Below, piece by piece: positions 33,828 through 43,301 of a DNA stretch of 64,000 nucleotides. The first letter of the stretch is position 1, and each line of letters begins with the position of its first letter. The notes beneath the pieces are model-generated. The model worked only from the letters and a program-made list of their open reading frames with translations, made no database searches and was not told the DNA's origin. The DNA is from a bacterium (GTDB lineage Bacteria; Chloroflexota; Dormibacteria; Dormibacterales; Dormibacteraceae), in assembly GCA_004299235.1 (NCBI GenBank), contig SCQL01000019.1:1-64000 (forward strand), in the 5' to 3' direction. The translations under genes and the position numbers were made by a program.

Positions 33828-35729
33828 ATGCGACGAATGCGACGGTCCTTCCACTCAATTGGGGCCAACATGCTCCGAGAAGCCAAGGAGGCGAATCAGG
33901 AGGCGGCGGCCACGGGGGTCCCCCTCGATGAGGTGACCGACATGCGCGCGGAGCGGCGCGCCCATGCACGGGCCGGCGCCAAGGAGCGGTTGGAAACCTA
34001 CAACGACGCCGCGCGGCGAGTGGTCGAGCGCGGCTCGCAAGAGGACCACGTGGACAAATGGGTGGCGATGGGGAATCTCCGATTGGCCCGAAGCGCCGGT
34101 CGGGATGAGGCGTTCGGGGGGAATGCGCAAGAGGACCGTGTGGCCCGGTGGTTTGCCTCGCAGGACAAGCTCATGACCAGGCGCACCCTGCTCAAGGGCG
34201 CCGGTGCCGCCGCGGCCGGCCTCGCCGCTGCGGCGATGCTCGGGGGTGGCTTGCAGCCCAAGCGAGTTGCCGCCGGCGGCGTACCCACCATCGCGATCAT
34301 CGGCGGCGGGCTGGCGGGTCTCCGCTGTGGGCACGTCCTCGCGACCAGCGGCGGCGGGGGAACGCCCTTCAATCTCTACGACGCGCAGGGTTTCGGCGGG
34401 CGTTGCGAGACCAATCGGGGCTATTTCCTCAACGGCCAGGTCGCCGACGACCACGGCGAGTCCATCTCCTCCGAGCACGCCTCGATGCTCAGCCTGGTGA
34501 CCCTGTTCAACCTCCAGCTGGAGGACACCAATCTCGCCGAGTCAAACGGACGGGTGACCGCCTACTGGGTCAACGGGGGCCGCTATACGCAGGCCCAGGT
34601 CAACACGGACTGGCACAACACCTACTACCAGGTCATCCACAACGCGGTGGTCGCCGCTCCGTGGCCGCAGTCCTACAGCAACCACAACGCACAGGGCGTG
34701 GCCTGGGACAACCAGGACGTCGTCACCTGGATGAACCAGAACTTCCCAGGGGGCTCGACGACCAACTTCGGGGCGGTTTGCATGCAGGTCATCCGGGACG
34801 AGTACGGAGGCGAGCCCAGCGACTCGTCGGCGCTCGACCTGACCATGATCCTGGGCTACAACGACAGCATCGGCGGCAGGGGCTTCCAGAACAACACCAG
34901 CCCCGTATGGGCGGGCACGGACGAGCGATGGCACGTCATCGGGGGCAACGACCAAATAGTCACCGGGCTGATCAATCAGATCCCCGCCGGCCAGCTCCAC
35001 TCGAACGTGGCGCTCGTGAAGATCAACAACAATGGCAGCACGACCGGGCCTTACACCCTGACGCTCCAGCCACAACCCAGTGGCTCCAGCTACACCGTGA
35101 CGGTCCAGGGCCTGGTGCTTTGCAATCCGTTCAAGTCGATGCGCAGCAAGGTCGACCTCACGCAGGCCGGCTTCACGAGCCTGAAGATGAACGCCATCAA
35201 CAACCTGGGCATGGGGACCAGCGGCAAGCTCTTCATGCAGTTCAACGGGCACCCCTGGCAAACCAACGGCTACAGCGGAGTGACCTTTCAGGACAACGGC
35301 TTCATCAGCTCCGGGTGGGAGGTGCCCAACAACAACTACGCGGGAGCGACTTCGATCTGGGTCGCGTTCCCGGGCGGGAACTACACCAACCAGATCCTGA
35401 CCACCTACGGCATCACCCAGCACGAGCAGGTCACGCCCGCCCAGTGCATCACCGACACGCTGGCGCAGCTTGAACCGGTTCTGCCTGGGGTGACCGCGGC
35501 GTACAACGGCAAGGCCTGGGCCCATTTCGGCAGCAACGACCCCTGGGTGCAGGGTGGTTACTCGTACTGGCGGGTCGGCCAGGCGACGACCATCGGCGGC
35601 TACGAGGGGGTGCAGGAGGGCTACGTTCACTTCGGCGGAGAGCACACCAGCCATGACTTCCAGGGGTTCATGGAGGGCGCGACCACCAGCGGGGAGCGTT
35701 GCGCCAAGGAGATCGGGCCCAAGGGCTGA
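33828..35729 (+). CDS. Tat-type FAD-dependent amine oxidase family protein with N-terminal extension
   Basis: A 633-residue flavoprotein. Start ATG 33828 has a strong GGAGGAAG site. Residues 1-115 are charged and contain a tandem motif (SQEDHVDKWVA, then AQEDRVARWFA). Then MTRRTLLKGAGAAAAGLAAA looks like a twin-arginine signal (ATG 34173 would make it the N-terminus). Residues about 155-185 are the FAD-binding fold (TIAIIGGGLAGLRCGHVLA) followed by GFGGRCETN. The C-terminus HFGGEHTSHDFQGFMEGATT matches the closing FAD motif of amine oxidases. The middle is rich in Asn/Gly/Gln. Substrate is unknown. Confidence 0.8.
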   Translation: MRRMRRSFHSIGANMLREAKEANQEAAATGVPLDEVTDMRAERRAHARAGAKERLETYNDAARRVVERGSQEDHVDKWVAMGNLRLARSAGRDEAFGGNAQEDRVARWFASQDKLMTRRTLLKGAGAAAAGLAAAAMLGGGLQPKRVAAGGVPTIAIIGGGLAGLRCGHVLATSGGGGTPFNLYDAQGFGGRCETNRGYFLNGQVADDHGESISSEHASMLSLVTLFNLQLEDTNLAESNGRVTAYWVNGGRYTQAQVNTDWHNTYYQVIHNAVVAAPWPQSYSNHNAQGVAWDNQDVVTWMNQNFPGGSTTNFGAVCMQVIRDEYGGEPSDSSALDLTMILGYNDSIGGRGFQNNTSPVWAGTDERWHVIGGNDQIVTGLINQIPAGQLHSNVALVKINNNGSTTGPYTLTLQPQPSGSSYTVTVQGLVLCNPFKSMRSKVDLTQAGFTSLKMNAINNLGMGTSGKLFMQFNGHPWQTNGYSGVTFQDNGFISSGWEVPNNNYAGATSIWVAFPGGNYTNQILTTYGITQHEQVTPAQCITDTLAQLEPVLPGVTAAYNGKAWAHFGSNDPWVQGGYSYWRVGQATTIGGYEGVQEGYVHFGGEHTSHDFQGFMEGATTSGERCAKEIGPKG

Positions 35730-35756
35730 CGCCTGAGGCTTGACGCGACCGGTCGA

Positions 35757-35784
35757 CTGAGGGGGCCACGCTCGGCCCCCTCAG
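35757..35784 (+). terminator. Hairpin after amine oxidase gene
   Basis: CTGAGGGGGCC, 6-base loop, GGCCCCCTCAG: an 11-bp perfect stem starting 27 bases after the stop codon. No T-run follows, as is common in high-GC genomes. Confidence 0.6.
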
Positions 35785-36002
35785 CACATGCATCGTCGGC
35801 GTCGAGACCATGGCGGCAGAAGGTCATGGGGTTGGCGCAGCGCGAACTGTGACGTTGCCCGACCGGGGCTGGCGCACAGTGGCTGCCCGAGGTCGGGCGT
35901 AAACGGCTACAAAGGAATCGTCGTGCTGCCTTTGGATCCGCCACGAGCGCCGGCGTCTGTTTTTGGAGTTGCCGCCACGCTCCTGCAGACCGGGGAGGAG
36001 AC

Positions 36003-37262
36003 GTGACAGCGAAAGGTCGGCTGGCGCCCGGCGGCCAAAGCGTCAGCGGCGTGGTGCCGCGGCGGATGTTTGCGCAGGTGGTCCGTCAAGACCGCTTCGG
36101 CGATCCCCGCACGGCCTTTCAGATCGAGCAGGTGGCGGTCCCCGAGATCCGGCCGGACGAGGTCCTGATCCGGGTGATGGCCGCCGGGGTCAACTTCAAC
36201 AACGTGTGGGCCGCACGCGGCGTCCCCATCGACGTGATCGCCAGCCGCCAGCGCGCGGGCGAGCCATGGGATTTCCACATCGGCGGCAGCGACGCATCCG
36301 GCGTCGTCCAAGCGGTGGGCTCGGCGGTGACCAATGTCCACGCCGACGACGAAGTCATCGTCCATCCCGGCTATTGGGACGCTGAGGATCCCTGGGTCAA
36401 GTCAGGCCGCGACCCGATGGTCAATGGTCGAATCTGGGGCTACGACACCAACTTCGGCTCCTTCGCCGAGTTCTGCGTCGCCCAGGGCCATCAGGTCCTG
36501 CCCAAGGCCGAGCACCTGACCTGGGAAGAGGCGGCGGCCCCCACGCTGGTCGGCACCACCGCCTACCGGATGCTCCACGGCTGGAGGGGCCATGAGGTGA
36601 AGCGGGGCGACGTGGTCCTCGTCTGGGGAGGCTCTGGCGGGTTGGGCGGCCAGGCCGTCCAGCTCTGCCGGCTGGCCGGCGCTCGCGCCGTGGCCGTGGT
36701 CTCCAGTGACGAGCGCGGCGAGTACTGCAAGCGGCTGGGAGCGGCCGGCTACGTCGACCGCAAGCAGTTCAATCACTGGGGCGTCCCACCCCATTGGGAC
36801 GATGCCCAGGGGCAGAAGGCTTGGACCGGGGAGGCGCGCCGCTTCGGCAAGGCGATCTGGGAGGCACTCGGCGAGCGGCGCAATCCGGCGATCGTTTTCG
36901 AGCACCCCGGCGAGGAGACCATCCCAATTTCGATCTTCGTCTGCGAAGAGGGCGGCATGGTCGTCATCTGCGCCGGGACGACCGGCTACTCGGCGATGGT
37001 CGACGTCCGCTACCTGTGGGTGCGGCAGAAGCGCTTCCAGGGGTCGCACGGATGCAACGACGAGCAGGCGATTGCCTACAACGACCTCGTGCGCGCCGGG
37101 AAGATCGATCCCTGCCTGGGCCGCGTGGTGAAGTTCGAGGAGGTCGGCCAGGTCCACCATGAGATGGGCGAGGGCAGCGCGCCCGCGGGCAACACGGTCG
37201 TCCTTGTCGGCGCGGCGCAACCGGGGCTGGGCAGGCGCTCAGACAAGATCGTCGCGGATTGA
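36003..37262 (+). CDS. ccr: Crotonyl-CoA carboxylase/reductase
   Basis: A 419-residue medium-chain reductase with a GTG start behind GGGGAGGAG. Family signatures: AGVNFNNVWAARG, HIGGSDASGVVQAVG, WGYDTNFGSFAEFCV, the NADPH loop VLVWGGSGGLGGQAV, IVFEHPGEETIPISIFVC and KRFQGSHGCNDEQA (active-site His). These distinguish Ccr from plain enoyl reductases. Ccr reductively carboxylates crotonyl-CoA to ethylmalonyl-CoA and also accepts acrylyl-CoA. Here it leads an operon with an acyl-CoA ligase (4-base overlap) and an aminoacyl-CoA ammonia-lyase instead of the usual ethylmalonyl-CoA mutase genes. Confidence 0.9.
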   Translation: MTAKGRLAPGGQSVSGVVPRRMFAQVVRQDRFGDPRTAFQIEQVAVPEIRPDEVLIRVMAAGVNFNNVWAARGVPIDVIASRQRAGEPWDFHIGGSDASGVVQAVGSAVTNVHADDEVIVHPGYWDAEDPWVKSGRDPMVNGRIWGYDTNFGSFAEFCVAQGHQVLPKAEHLTWEEAAAPTLVGTTAYRMLHGWRGHEVKRGDVVLVWGGSGGLGGQAVQLCRLAGARAVAVVSSDERGEYCKRLGAAGYVDRKQFNHWGVPPHWDDAQGQKAWTGEARRFGKAIWEALGERRNPAIVFEHPGEETIPISIFVCEEGGMVVICAGTTGYSAMVDVRYLWVRQKRFQGSHGCNDEQAIAYNDLVRAGKIDPCLGRVVKFEEVGQVHHEMGEGSAPAGNTVVLVGAAQPGLGRRSDKIVAD

Positions 37263-39346
37263 TGGCCGCGTCTGAGCCGGCGCCGGTGCTCGCGGAGCTG
37301 ACCAAGGCAAAGGTGGTGGCCGTCGTCGGTGCATCGCCACGGAATGCGGCCGCCCAGGTCACGATCTCGAACCTGCGCCGGTTCGGCGCCGGCGGTCGTT
37401 GCTACGCGGTCCACCCAGGAGCGAGCTCGGACGCGGGTGCGATCCCGGTCGCCTCGCTGGCGGATATTCCGGAGCCCGTCGACCTGTGCGTCCCCCTGGT
37501 TGGAGCCGGCAGCCTGCTGAGCGTCGTGGACGCGGCGGCCGGGTTCGGTGTGAAGCGCTTCGTCATCCCAGGCGGTGGCGGGAACGAGGGCGGTCTGGAG
37601 ATCGCGAACGACCTCAAGGCGCTGATCCGCGCGCGCGGCCTGAGCATCGTCGGGCCCAATTGCATGGGGTTCGTCTCGTTTCGGAACGGCCCGGCTCCCT
37701 ACATCGGAAGCATCGAGCCGGGAGTGCAAGCCGGCCATGTCGGCCTGGTGTCCCACTCGGGATCGATCTGCGAGATCTGCACCGCCCTCCCATGGCGCAT
37801 CGGGTTCTCTCACGTCATTTCGCTGGGCAACGAGTTCGGGCTCGACATGGCGGCGGCGCTGGAGTTCCTTGTCGCCGACGCCGAGACCAGAGTCATCGGG
37901 CTCTTCGTCGAAGGCATCCGGCGTCCTTCTGAGTTACGGGAGGGTCTGGAGGCGGCGGCGCGACTCGACAAGCCGGTGGTCGTCCTGAAGGTTGGCCGCT
38001 CCGCGATCGGCCGTTTGGGAGCGGCCTCGCACACGGGGTCCATGGTCGGCGACTGCGACGTTTTCAGCGGCGTGCTGCGGGCCGCCAACGCCATCGAGGT
38101 CCGCGACGTCGACCAGATGCTCGTGCTGCTGGAGATCCTGGGCAAGGGTCTGCTGCGGCCGGCGGGAAAGGTGGTCCTGGTCGGGGATTCGGGCGGCCAG
38201 GCCAACCTCTTTGCGGACCTCGCCTCGGATCACGGTGTCGATCTTCCCCGCCTGGGCGAGGACACCGCTTCTGAGCTGAGGCGTCTTTTTCCCAAGCTCC
38301 ACCCCGCCGCGAATCCGCTCGACCTGTGGGCCCTGGGGCCCCCTCGGGAGGTCTATGACAAAGGCGTCTCAACGCTGCTCTCGGGAGAGCCCCATCTGAC
38401 CGTGTTCGGCCTCGACAAGTTTCTTTCGACCAGTCAGGCGGGGCGCGACCTGGTCGCGGCGGCGCTCGCTGGGGTGAGCACGCCGGGCAGCGCTCTGCTC
38501 ATGGCCTACGGCGGCTCGGACTCCGCCGACCCCGCTCTGCTGGAGGCGTGCTGGCGCCAGGGCATTGCCGTCACCAAAGGAGCGGACCTCACCCTCGCGG
38601 CGCTCGCTGCAGTGGACCGCTGGCATGCCTGGCGTGGCGGTTCCAAGACTCGGGACGGGGCGCGCGGAGCAGTCGAGGAGGCGGCGTTCGAAGCGCTCGC
38701 GGAGGCGCTTGGGGATGGTGAGCTTGCCTGGAGCGAGCACGCCTCGAAGCAATTGCTGCAACGCGTCGGCATACCGGTGCCGAACGAGGTCGAGGTCAGG
38801 ACCGTGGACGCGGCGGTCGCCAGCGCCTCCGACATGGGCTATCCCGTCGCGATCAAGGCTTCCCGGCCGAATCTTCCGCATAAGAGCGACGGCAACGGCG
38901 TGCGGCTGAATCTGGGCTCGGAGGGGGCCGTCGCCGGTGCAGCGGCCGAATTGCTGGCCGCCTTTCCCGCCGTGTTGGTTTGCGAGCAGGTCTCAGCCGA
39001 GCTGGAGCTAATCGTCTCCGCCTTTTGCGATCCCGACTTTGGGCCCTGCTGCCTGGTTGGCGTGGGTGGATCCTGGGTCGAGATGCTCGGAGATCCCATC
39101 GTGGTCGCCGGTCCCGGATCGTTCGAGGCGGTCAGGCGCGCGCTCGCGTCTCGGCGCTGGGGCCGGCTCCTTCTCGACGGGGCCCGGGGACGCCAGTTTC
39201 CAGTCGACGCGGTGGCTGCAATCGTCCTCCGGCTGATTGGCGTGGTCGGAAGTGCCCGAGGCCGGGTCAAGGTGATCGAGGTGAATCCGCTGTTCGTGCG
39301 GGCGAACGGCGTGGTGGCGGTCGACGCGCTGGTGATTCCCGCATAA
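37259..39346 (+). CDS. ADP-forming acyl-CoA synthetase (acetate-CoA ligase family)
   Basis: A 695-residue fused alpha-beta subunit enzyme. Order: CoA-binding Rossmann domain (VVAVVGASPRNAAAQVTISN), succinyl-CoA-ligase-like domains with LVSHSGSICEICTALP and the phospho-His in SHTGSMVGDCDVFSG (His 258), and a C-terminal ATP-grasp (YPVAIKASRPNLPHKSDGNG and later GPCCLVGVGGSWVEMLGDP). The family makes acyl-CoA from acid, ATP and CoA (or the reverse). In context the acid may be a beta-amino acid or a short-chain acid, but nothing in the sequence fixes the substrate. Start ATGA overlaps ccr. Confidence 0.85.
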   Translation: MMAASEPAPVLAELTKAKVVAVVGASPRNAAAQVTISNLRRFGAGGRCYAVHPGASSDAGAIPVASLADIPEPVDLCVPLVGAGSLLSVVDAAAGFGVKRFVIPGGGGNEGGLEIANDLKALIRARGLSIVGPNCMGFVSFRNGPAPYIGSIEPGVQAGHVGLVSHSGSICEICTALPWRIGFSHVISLGNEFGLDMAAALEFLVADAETRVIGLFVEGIRRPSELREGLEAAARLDKPVVVLKVGRSAIGRLGAASHTGSMVGDCDVFSGVLRAANAIEVRDVDQMLVLLEILGKGLLRPAGKVVLVGDSGGQANLFADLASDHGVDLPRLGEDTASELRRLFPKLHPAANPLDLWALGPPREVYDKGVSTLLSGEPHLTVFGLDKFLSTSQAGRDLVAAALAGVSTPGSALLMAYGGSDSADPALLEACWRQGIAVTKGADLTLAALAAVDRWHAWRGGSKTRDGARGAVEEAAFEALAEALGDGELAWSEHASKQLLQRVGIPVPNEVEVRTVDAAVASASDMGYPVAIKASRPNLPHKSDGNGVRLNLGSEGAVAGAAAELLAAFPAVLVCEQVSAELELIVSAFCDPDFGPCCLVGVGGSWVEMLGDPIVVAGPGSFEAVRRALASRRWGRLLLDGARGRQFPVDAVAAIVLRLIGVVGSARGRVKVIEVNPLFVRANGVVAVDALVIPA

Positions 39347-39360
39347 GGGAGGAAATCGTC

Positions 39361-39765
39361 ATGTCAGGCGAGTGGGTCGTGCTCAGAGAGCGGATGGGTG
39401 CCGAAGACGTGCACTACGGTGGGAACCTGGTGGCCGGCGCGACCATGTTGAGGCTGTTCGGCGACCTCGTCACCCAGATTGCCATCGAGCAGGATGGGGA
39501 CGAGGGATTGCTCGCCGGCTACGAGATGGTCGAGTTCCTCGCGCCGGTGTACGGCGGGGACTTCATCGAGGCGCGGGCTCGCCTGGTTCGGCTTGGCGAG
39601 ACGTCACGGAAGTGCGAGTTCGAGGCCCGCAAGCTGGCACAGCTGCGTGCCGACATCTCCGACTCCGCGGCGGAGATGCTCGTCGAACCCGTGGTGGTGT
39701 GCCGGGCGGTCGGCACCACGGTCGTGAGAAAAGAGCGCCAGAGGCCTCTCGGCGCTCGGCCGTGA
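39361..39765 (+). CDS. kal: 3-aminobutyryl-CoA / beta-alanyl-CoA ammonia-lyase
   Basis: A 134-residue hot-dog-fold protein. ATG at 39361 follows GGGAGG. Signatures: RMGAEDVHYGGNLVAGATML, LFGDLVTQIAIEQDGDEGLL, YEMVEFLAPVYGGDFIEARA and GETSRKCEFEARKLA; this closely follows the 3-aminobutyryl-CoA ammonia-lyase (lysine fermentation) and beta-alanyl-CoA ammonia-lyase pattern, which release ammonia to give crotonyl-CoA or acrylyl-CoA. Both products are Ccr substrates, and ccr is two genes upstream. The choice between the two substrates is open. Confidence 0.8.
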   Translation: MSGEWVVLRERMGAEDVHYGGNLVAGATMLRLFGDLVTQIAIEQDGDEGLLAGYEMVEFLAPVYGGDFIEARARLVRLGETSRKCEFEARKLAQLRADISDSAAEMLVEPVVVCRAVGTTVVRKERQRPLGARP

Positions 39766-39818
39766 CTCACCGGCAGCCTCCGGTGGGGCCGCGCCGGCAC
39801 GAACCGGGAGGGGAGCCG

Positions 39819-41597
39819 TTGTCTTTCGGCGTTCTACGCGGGGATGCGGGACCTACTATTGCCGCACACGTGCCGACCGTCGCCGAGGTACTGGGGCTGG
39901 ACGTCTTCCGCGAGGCTGAGGCTGAGGTGGTGGCCGGCCAGCGGAACCTCGGCGGTCGGGTGCGCTGGGTGCACATCGCGGAGATGCTCAATGTGGCGCA
40001 TCTCCTGAAGGGCGGCGAACTCCTGCTGACCACCGGAATGGGTTTGCGCGGCGAGGATCCGCACCGGCAGGCCGAATACGTCGCCGAGCTGAAGCGAGCC
40101 GGTGTCGCGGGCGTGGTGATCGAGCTCGGGCCGACCCTTCCGCAGGTGCCTGCGTCCGTCGTCGAGGCCGCCGAGACGGAAGGGCTGCCCCTGATCGTGC
40201 TGCATCGCGAGACCCTTTACGTGGAGATCACCGAACAGGTCCACGCCAGCATCATCAACCGCCAGTACCAGCTGCTCGAGCGGGCTGACGAAATCACCCA
40301 TACCTTCACTGAACTGCTCATCCACGGCGTGACGCGCGGCCACATCGTTCACAAACTGGCCGGCCTGGTCGACAATCCGGTCGTCCTCGAGGACGGTGCT
40401 CACCAGATCATCGAGTTTGCCCCTCAATCCGCGGCGACGGCTTCGCTGGTCGAGGGTTGGCACGCGCATTCGCGCCAGGCGCACACCTCAGTTCCCGGCG
40501 ACGGACTCAAGGTGCGCATCGAGCAGACGGACCCGGTCTGCGCGTGGCTGCCGATCACGGTGCGGGCCCAGCCCTGGGGGCGTCTGCATATGCTCGCGAT
40601 CAACAAGCCCTTGGACGATCTGGATCGGCTCGCGCTCGACCGTACGGCGGCCGTCATCAATCTCTCGCTCCTGACCGATCAAGCGGTTGTTCACTGGTCG
40701 GAGCAGGCAAGAGGCGTGCTGATCTTCGATTTGTTGAAAGGCAACTACATGTCGGGCGATGACGTTCTGCGCCGGGCTCGGGCGGCGGGGGTGGATCTGG
40801 AGGCGCTCCGGCTGGCCGCGGTTGTGGTCGACCTTCTGGGCCTCGCCGATCACATGGACGAGCGCGGGCTGTCTGAGCTGGAGCGACAGCAGGCGTACGG
40901 GCATATCGCGGCGTGGGTCCGTGCCGCGCTCGAGCGCGGTCACTGCCGCGGAGTCGTGGCGTTCGACGGCGACCGCGTCATGGCCCTGGTCGGCGTGAAG
41001 CCGAAGGACGTCCTCAAGGACGTGCTCACGCAGGTCGGCGAACAGGCGGCGAGCCGCATCGCCGAGCGCATGGCTGGCGTGCGGGTCATCGTCGGCGTCA
41101 GCCAGGAGGCTGCCCCGGAGGCGGCGCATCGGGCGTTCAAAGAAGCACGGGAGGCCGCGCAGCGGGGTCGATACCTGACCATCGGCAGCTCCGTGCACCA
41201 CTACGGCGACTTCGGCTTCGAGGATCTGGTCCTTCGGATGACCGACGGGCCGGACATCGCGCGTTTCGTCGAGGGCGAGCTCGGGCCCATCCTCGAGCAC
41301 GACGCGCGGTCGCCGGTACCGCTGCTCTCCACCCTGCGGGCCTACCTCCGGAGCCGCAATGTCCAGGCGGCGGCCCGCGCCCTGAATATCGAACGGCGCT
41401 CCCTCTATCACCGCCTGGGTCGCATCACAGACCTTCTGGGCCATGGTCTCGACGATTCCGACGACCGCATGCGGCTGTGGCTGGCGCTGAGGAGCCTGGA
41501 CATCCTGGCGGCCCGCCCCGGGGTCTCGGGATTGGGCCGGGCGGCGAAAACCGCCGCTCTGGGTGAAGCCGGGAAGCCCGGAGCCGCCGCCGAGTAG
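39819..41597 (+). CDS. PucR-family transcriptional regulator
   Basis: About 592 residues from a TTG start at 39819 with a GGGAGGGG site; a GTG at 39762 overlapping the lyase stop (GTGA) is the alternative. N-terminal PucR domain (VPTVAEVLGLDVFREAEAEV, MLNVAHLLKGGELLLTTGMG, VAGVVIELG). A middle GGDEF-like/CdaR region follows, with RVMALVGVKPKDVLK. The C-terminal HTH_30 has LLSTLRAYLRSRNVQAAARA then LNIERRSLYHRLGRI. PucR proteins activate purine, amino-acid and GABA catabolic genes, so this is the likely local regulator of the cluster on both sides. Confidence 0.88.
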   Translation: MSFGVLRGDAGPTIAAHVPTVAEVLGLDVFREAEAEVVAGQRNLGGRVRWVHIAEMLNVAHLLKGGELLLTTGMGLRGEDPHRQAEYVAELKRAGVAGVVIELGPTLPQVPASVVEAAETEGLPLIVLHRETLYVEITEQVHASIINRQYQLLERADEITHTFTELLIHGVTRGHIVHKLAGLVDNPVVLEDGAHQIIEFAPQSAATASLVEGWHAHSRQAHTSVPGDGLKVRIEQTDPVCAWLPITVRAQPWGRLHMLAINKPLDDLDRLALDRTAAVINLSLLTDQAVVHWSEQARGVLIFDLLKGNYMSGDDVLRRARAAGVDLEALRLAAVVVDLLGLADHMDERGLSELERQQAYGHIAAWVRAALERGHCRGVVAFDGDRVMALVGVKPKDVLKDVLTQVGEQAASRIAERMAGVRVIVGVSQEAAPEAAHRAFKEAREAAQRGRYLTIGSSVHHYGDFGFEDLVLRMTDGPDIARFVEGELGPILEHDARSPVPLLSTLRAYLRSRNVQAAARALNIERRSLYHRLGRITDLLGHGLDDSDDRMRLWLALRSLDILAARPGVSGLGRAAKTAALGEAGKPGAAAE

Positions 41598-41796
41598 CCG
41601 GTACCGCGTCCCCGGGCCGGTCCGCAACTCGGTCGAAACGAACGCACTGTGACACGGACGGCAAGGACGCGGCTCAAAGTGGGCGTTGCCGGATCTCGGA
41701 TGCCCCAGCAATCTAACCTCCGGGCCTGTGGCGCCTTGGCCGAGGAGTCGGCAGAACCGGCCCATCCAATTTACCGCGACTTTGAGGAGGCAGAGA

Positions 41797-43269
41797 ATGG
41801 CTGTTCAAACGGCACGTGATCAGCACACGCTGATGGCCGACGCGGTCGGCTTGGGGGGAGCGTTTGTCGCGTCGATCGCGTGCGTTGCTCCGTCGAGCAC
41901 CGTCGCGTTCACGCTGGCTCTGCTCGCGTCCTTCGCCGGATTCGGGTCGCCTCTGGCGATCGTCGTGGTCGGAGCCTTCATGATCATGGTGGCCGGCGGG
42001 TATGCCCGGCTGAACAACTGGAAGCCTCATGCGGGCGCCCCCTTCGTTTGGGTCGGCGAAGCCGTCGCGCCGGTTCTCGGCTACGCCACTGGGCTGCTGG
42101 CGATCATGGCCTCGACGGTCGCGATCATTGCTGATGTCGCGCTCGCGGGTACCTATGCGCTCGGTCTGATTCAGCCCGGCGGCACGTTCTCGGCGATCCT
42201 GGTGTTCGTCACGGCCGTCGTTTTCATGGGCCTCGTCACCTACCTCGCGATTCGCGGCGTGCGGCCGTCGATCGAGGTGCAGACGGCGATTGTCATCTTC
42301 GAGTACGCCGTCGTGCTGGTCTTTGTCGCCCTCACTCTGAAGCGCGAGATAATCGACCACGTCGCGGGTACGACCGCCCCGTCGTGGAACGTCTTCCTGC
42401 CCAGCACCTCACCGACCGGGCTGGCCGGCCTCATCGGCGCGGGCGTCGTTTGCGGCTTTCTCTACGCGGGCTGGGAGTCGCCGCTGATCCTTGGCGAGGA
42501 AACCAAGAAGCCGAAGCGGTACCCCGGCCTCGGGGCGATCCTGGGCATGGTCTTCCTCACCGGCTACTACGCCTTCCTCGTCACGGTGTTCCAGGGCCTG
42601 GCCTCCCCCGCGGACATCCAGAAGAACGGTACTGACATCCTTGCCTACGCTGGTGGGCTGCTCGCGCCGGATCCGTGGGGTAGGTTGCTTCCCCTGGCGG
42701 TGCTCTCAGCGCTCTTCGGGACCACCCAGATGATGCTGGTGGAATCAAGCCGGCTGACGTTCGCGATGGCCCGAGACCGGCTGCTGCCCAAGCGACTGTC
42801 GGCTGTGCATTGGAACTTCAAGACCCCGTGGGTTGCCTCCCTAGTGATTGCGCTGCTGGCACCCCTCGCCCTGATCCCGTACCTGGCCAACGCTTCCGCG
42901 AACTCCGCCATCGGCTACCTGCTCAGCGCAGACGGTCTGCTCTACCTCGCCATGTACGGCATCGTCGCCCTGGCGTGTGTGTGGTACTACCGTCAGTTGC
43001 TGACGACCTCGTTCAGAAACTTCATGCTGAGCGGCCTGTTCCCGCTGATCGGCGGCGTGGCGATGATCGCCATATTGGCTTACGGGCTGGCCACCCAGCT
43101 ACGACCGATCTCCCTGGTCGCGGCCGGCATCCTCGTTGCCTGCCTCGTCATTGCCGTGATCGTGGGCGTCAAGAGCAAGGCCACGTACTTCTCCGACCCA
43201 CGCAAGGCCCATGTGGTCGAGACGAACCTGTCCATCGGGTCGGTCGCTGTCGAGGAGCGCGCCGGCTGA
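41797..43269 (+). CDS. APC-family amino acid/polyamine permease
   Basis: A 490-residue membrane protein with about 12 helices. The ATG at 41797 has GAGGAGG 7 bases upstream; the frame is open to 41686 but without a site. The first helix carries the substrate loop AFVASIACVAPSSTVAFTLA, and GAPFVWVGEAVAPVLGYATG follows. YAGWESPLILGEETKKPKRY and TTQMMLVESSRLTFAMARDR are typical of the family. It probably brings in the amino acid or polyamine degraded by the enzymes encoded next. Confidence 0.88.
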   Translation: MAVQTARDQHTLMADAVGLGGAFVASIACVAPSSTVAFTLALLASFAGFGSPLAIVVVGAFMIMVAGGYARLNNWKPHAGAPFVWVGEAVAPVLGYATGLLAIMASTVAIIADVALAGTYALGLIQPGGTFSAILVFVTAVVFMGLVTYLAIRGVRPSIEVQTAIVIFEYAVVLVFVALTLKREIIDHVAGTTAPSWNVFLPSTSPTGLAGLIGAGVVCGFLYAGWESPLILGEETKKPKRYPGLGAILGMVFLTGYYAFLVTVFQGLASPADIQKNGTDILAYAGGLLAPDPWGRLLPLAVLSALFGTTQMMLVESSRLTFAMARDRLLPKRLSAVHWNFKTPWVASLVIALLAPLALIPYLANASANSAIGYLLSADGLLYLAMYGIVALACVWYYRQLLTTSFRNFMLSGLFPLIGGVAMIAILAYGLATQLRPISLVAAGILVACLVIAVIVGVKSKATYFSDPRKAHVVETNLSIGSVAVEERAG

Positions 43270-43301
43270 CGGCGCAGTCGAAATTCCCATTGATCCCCGA
43301 A

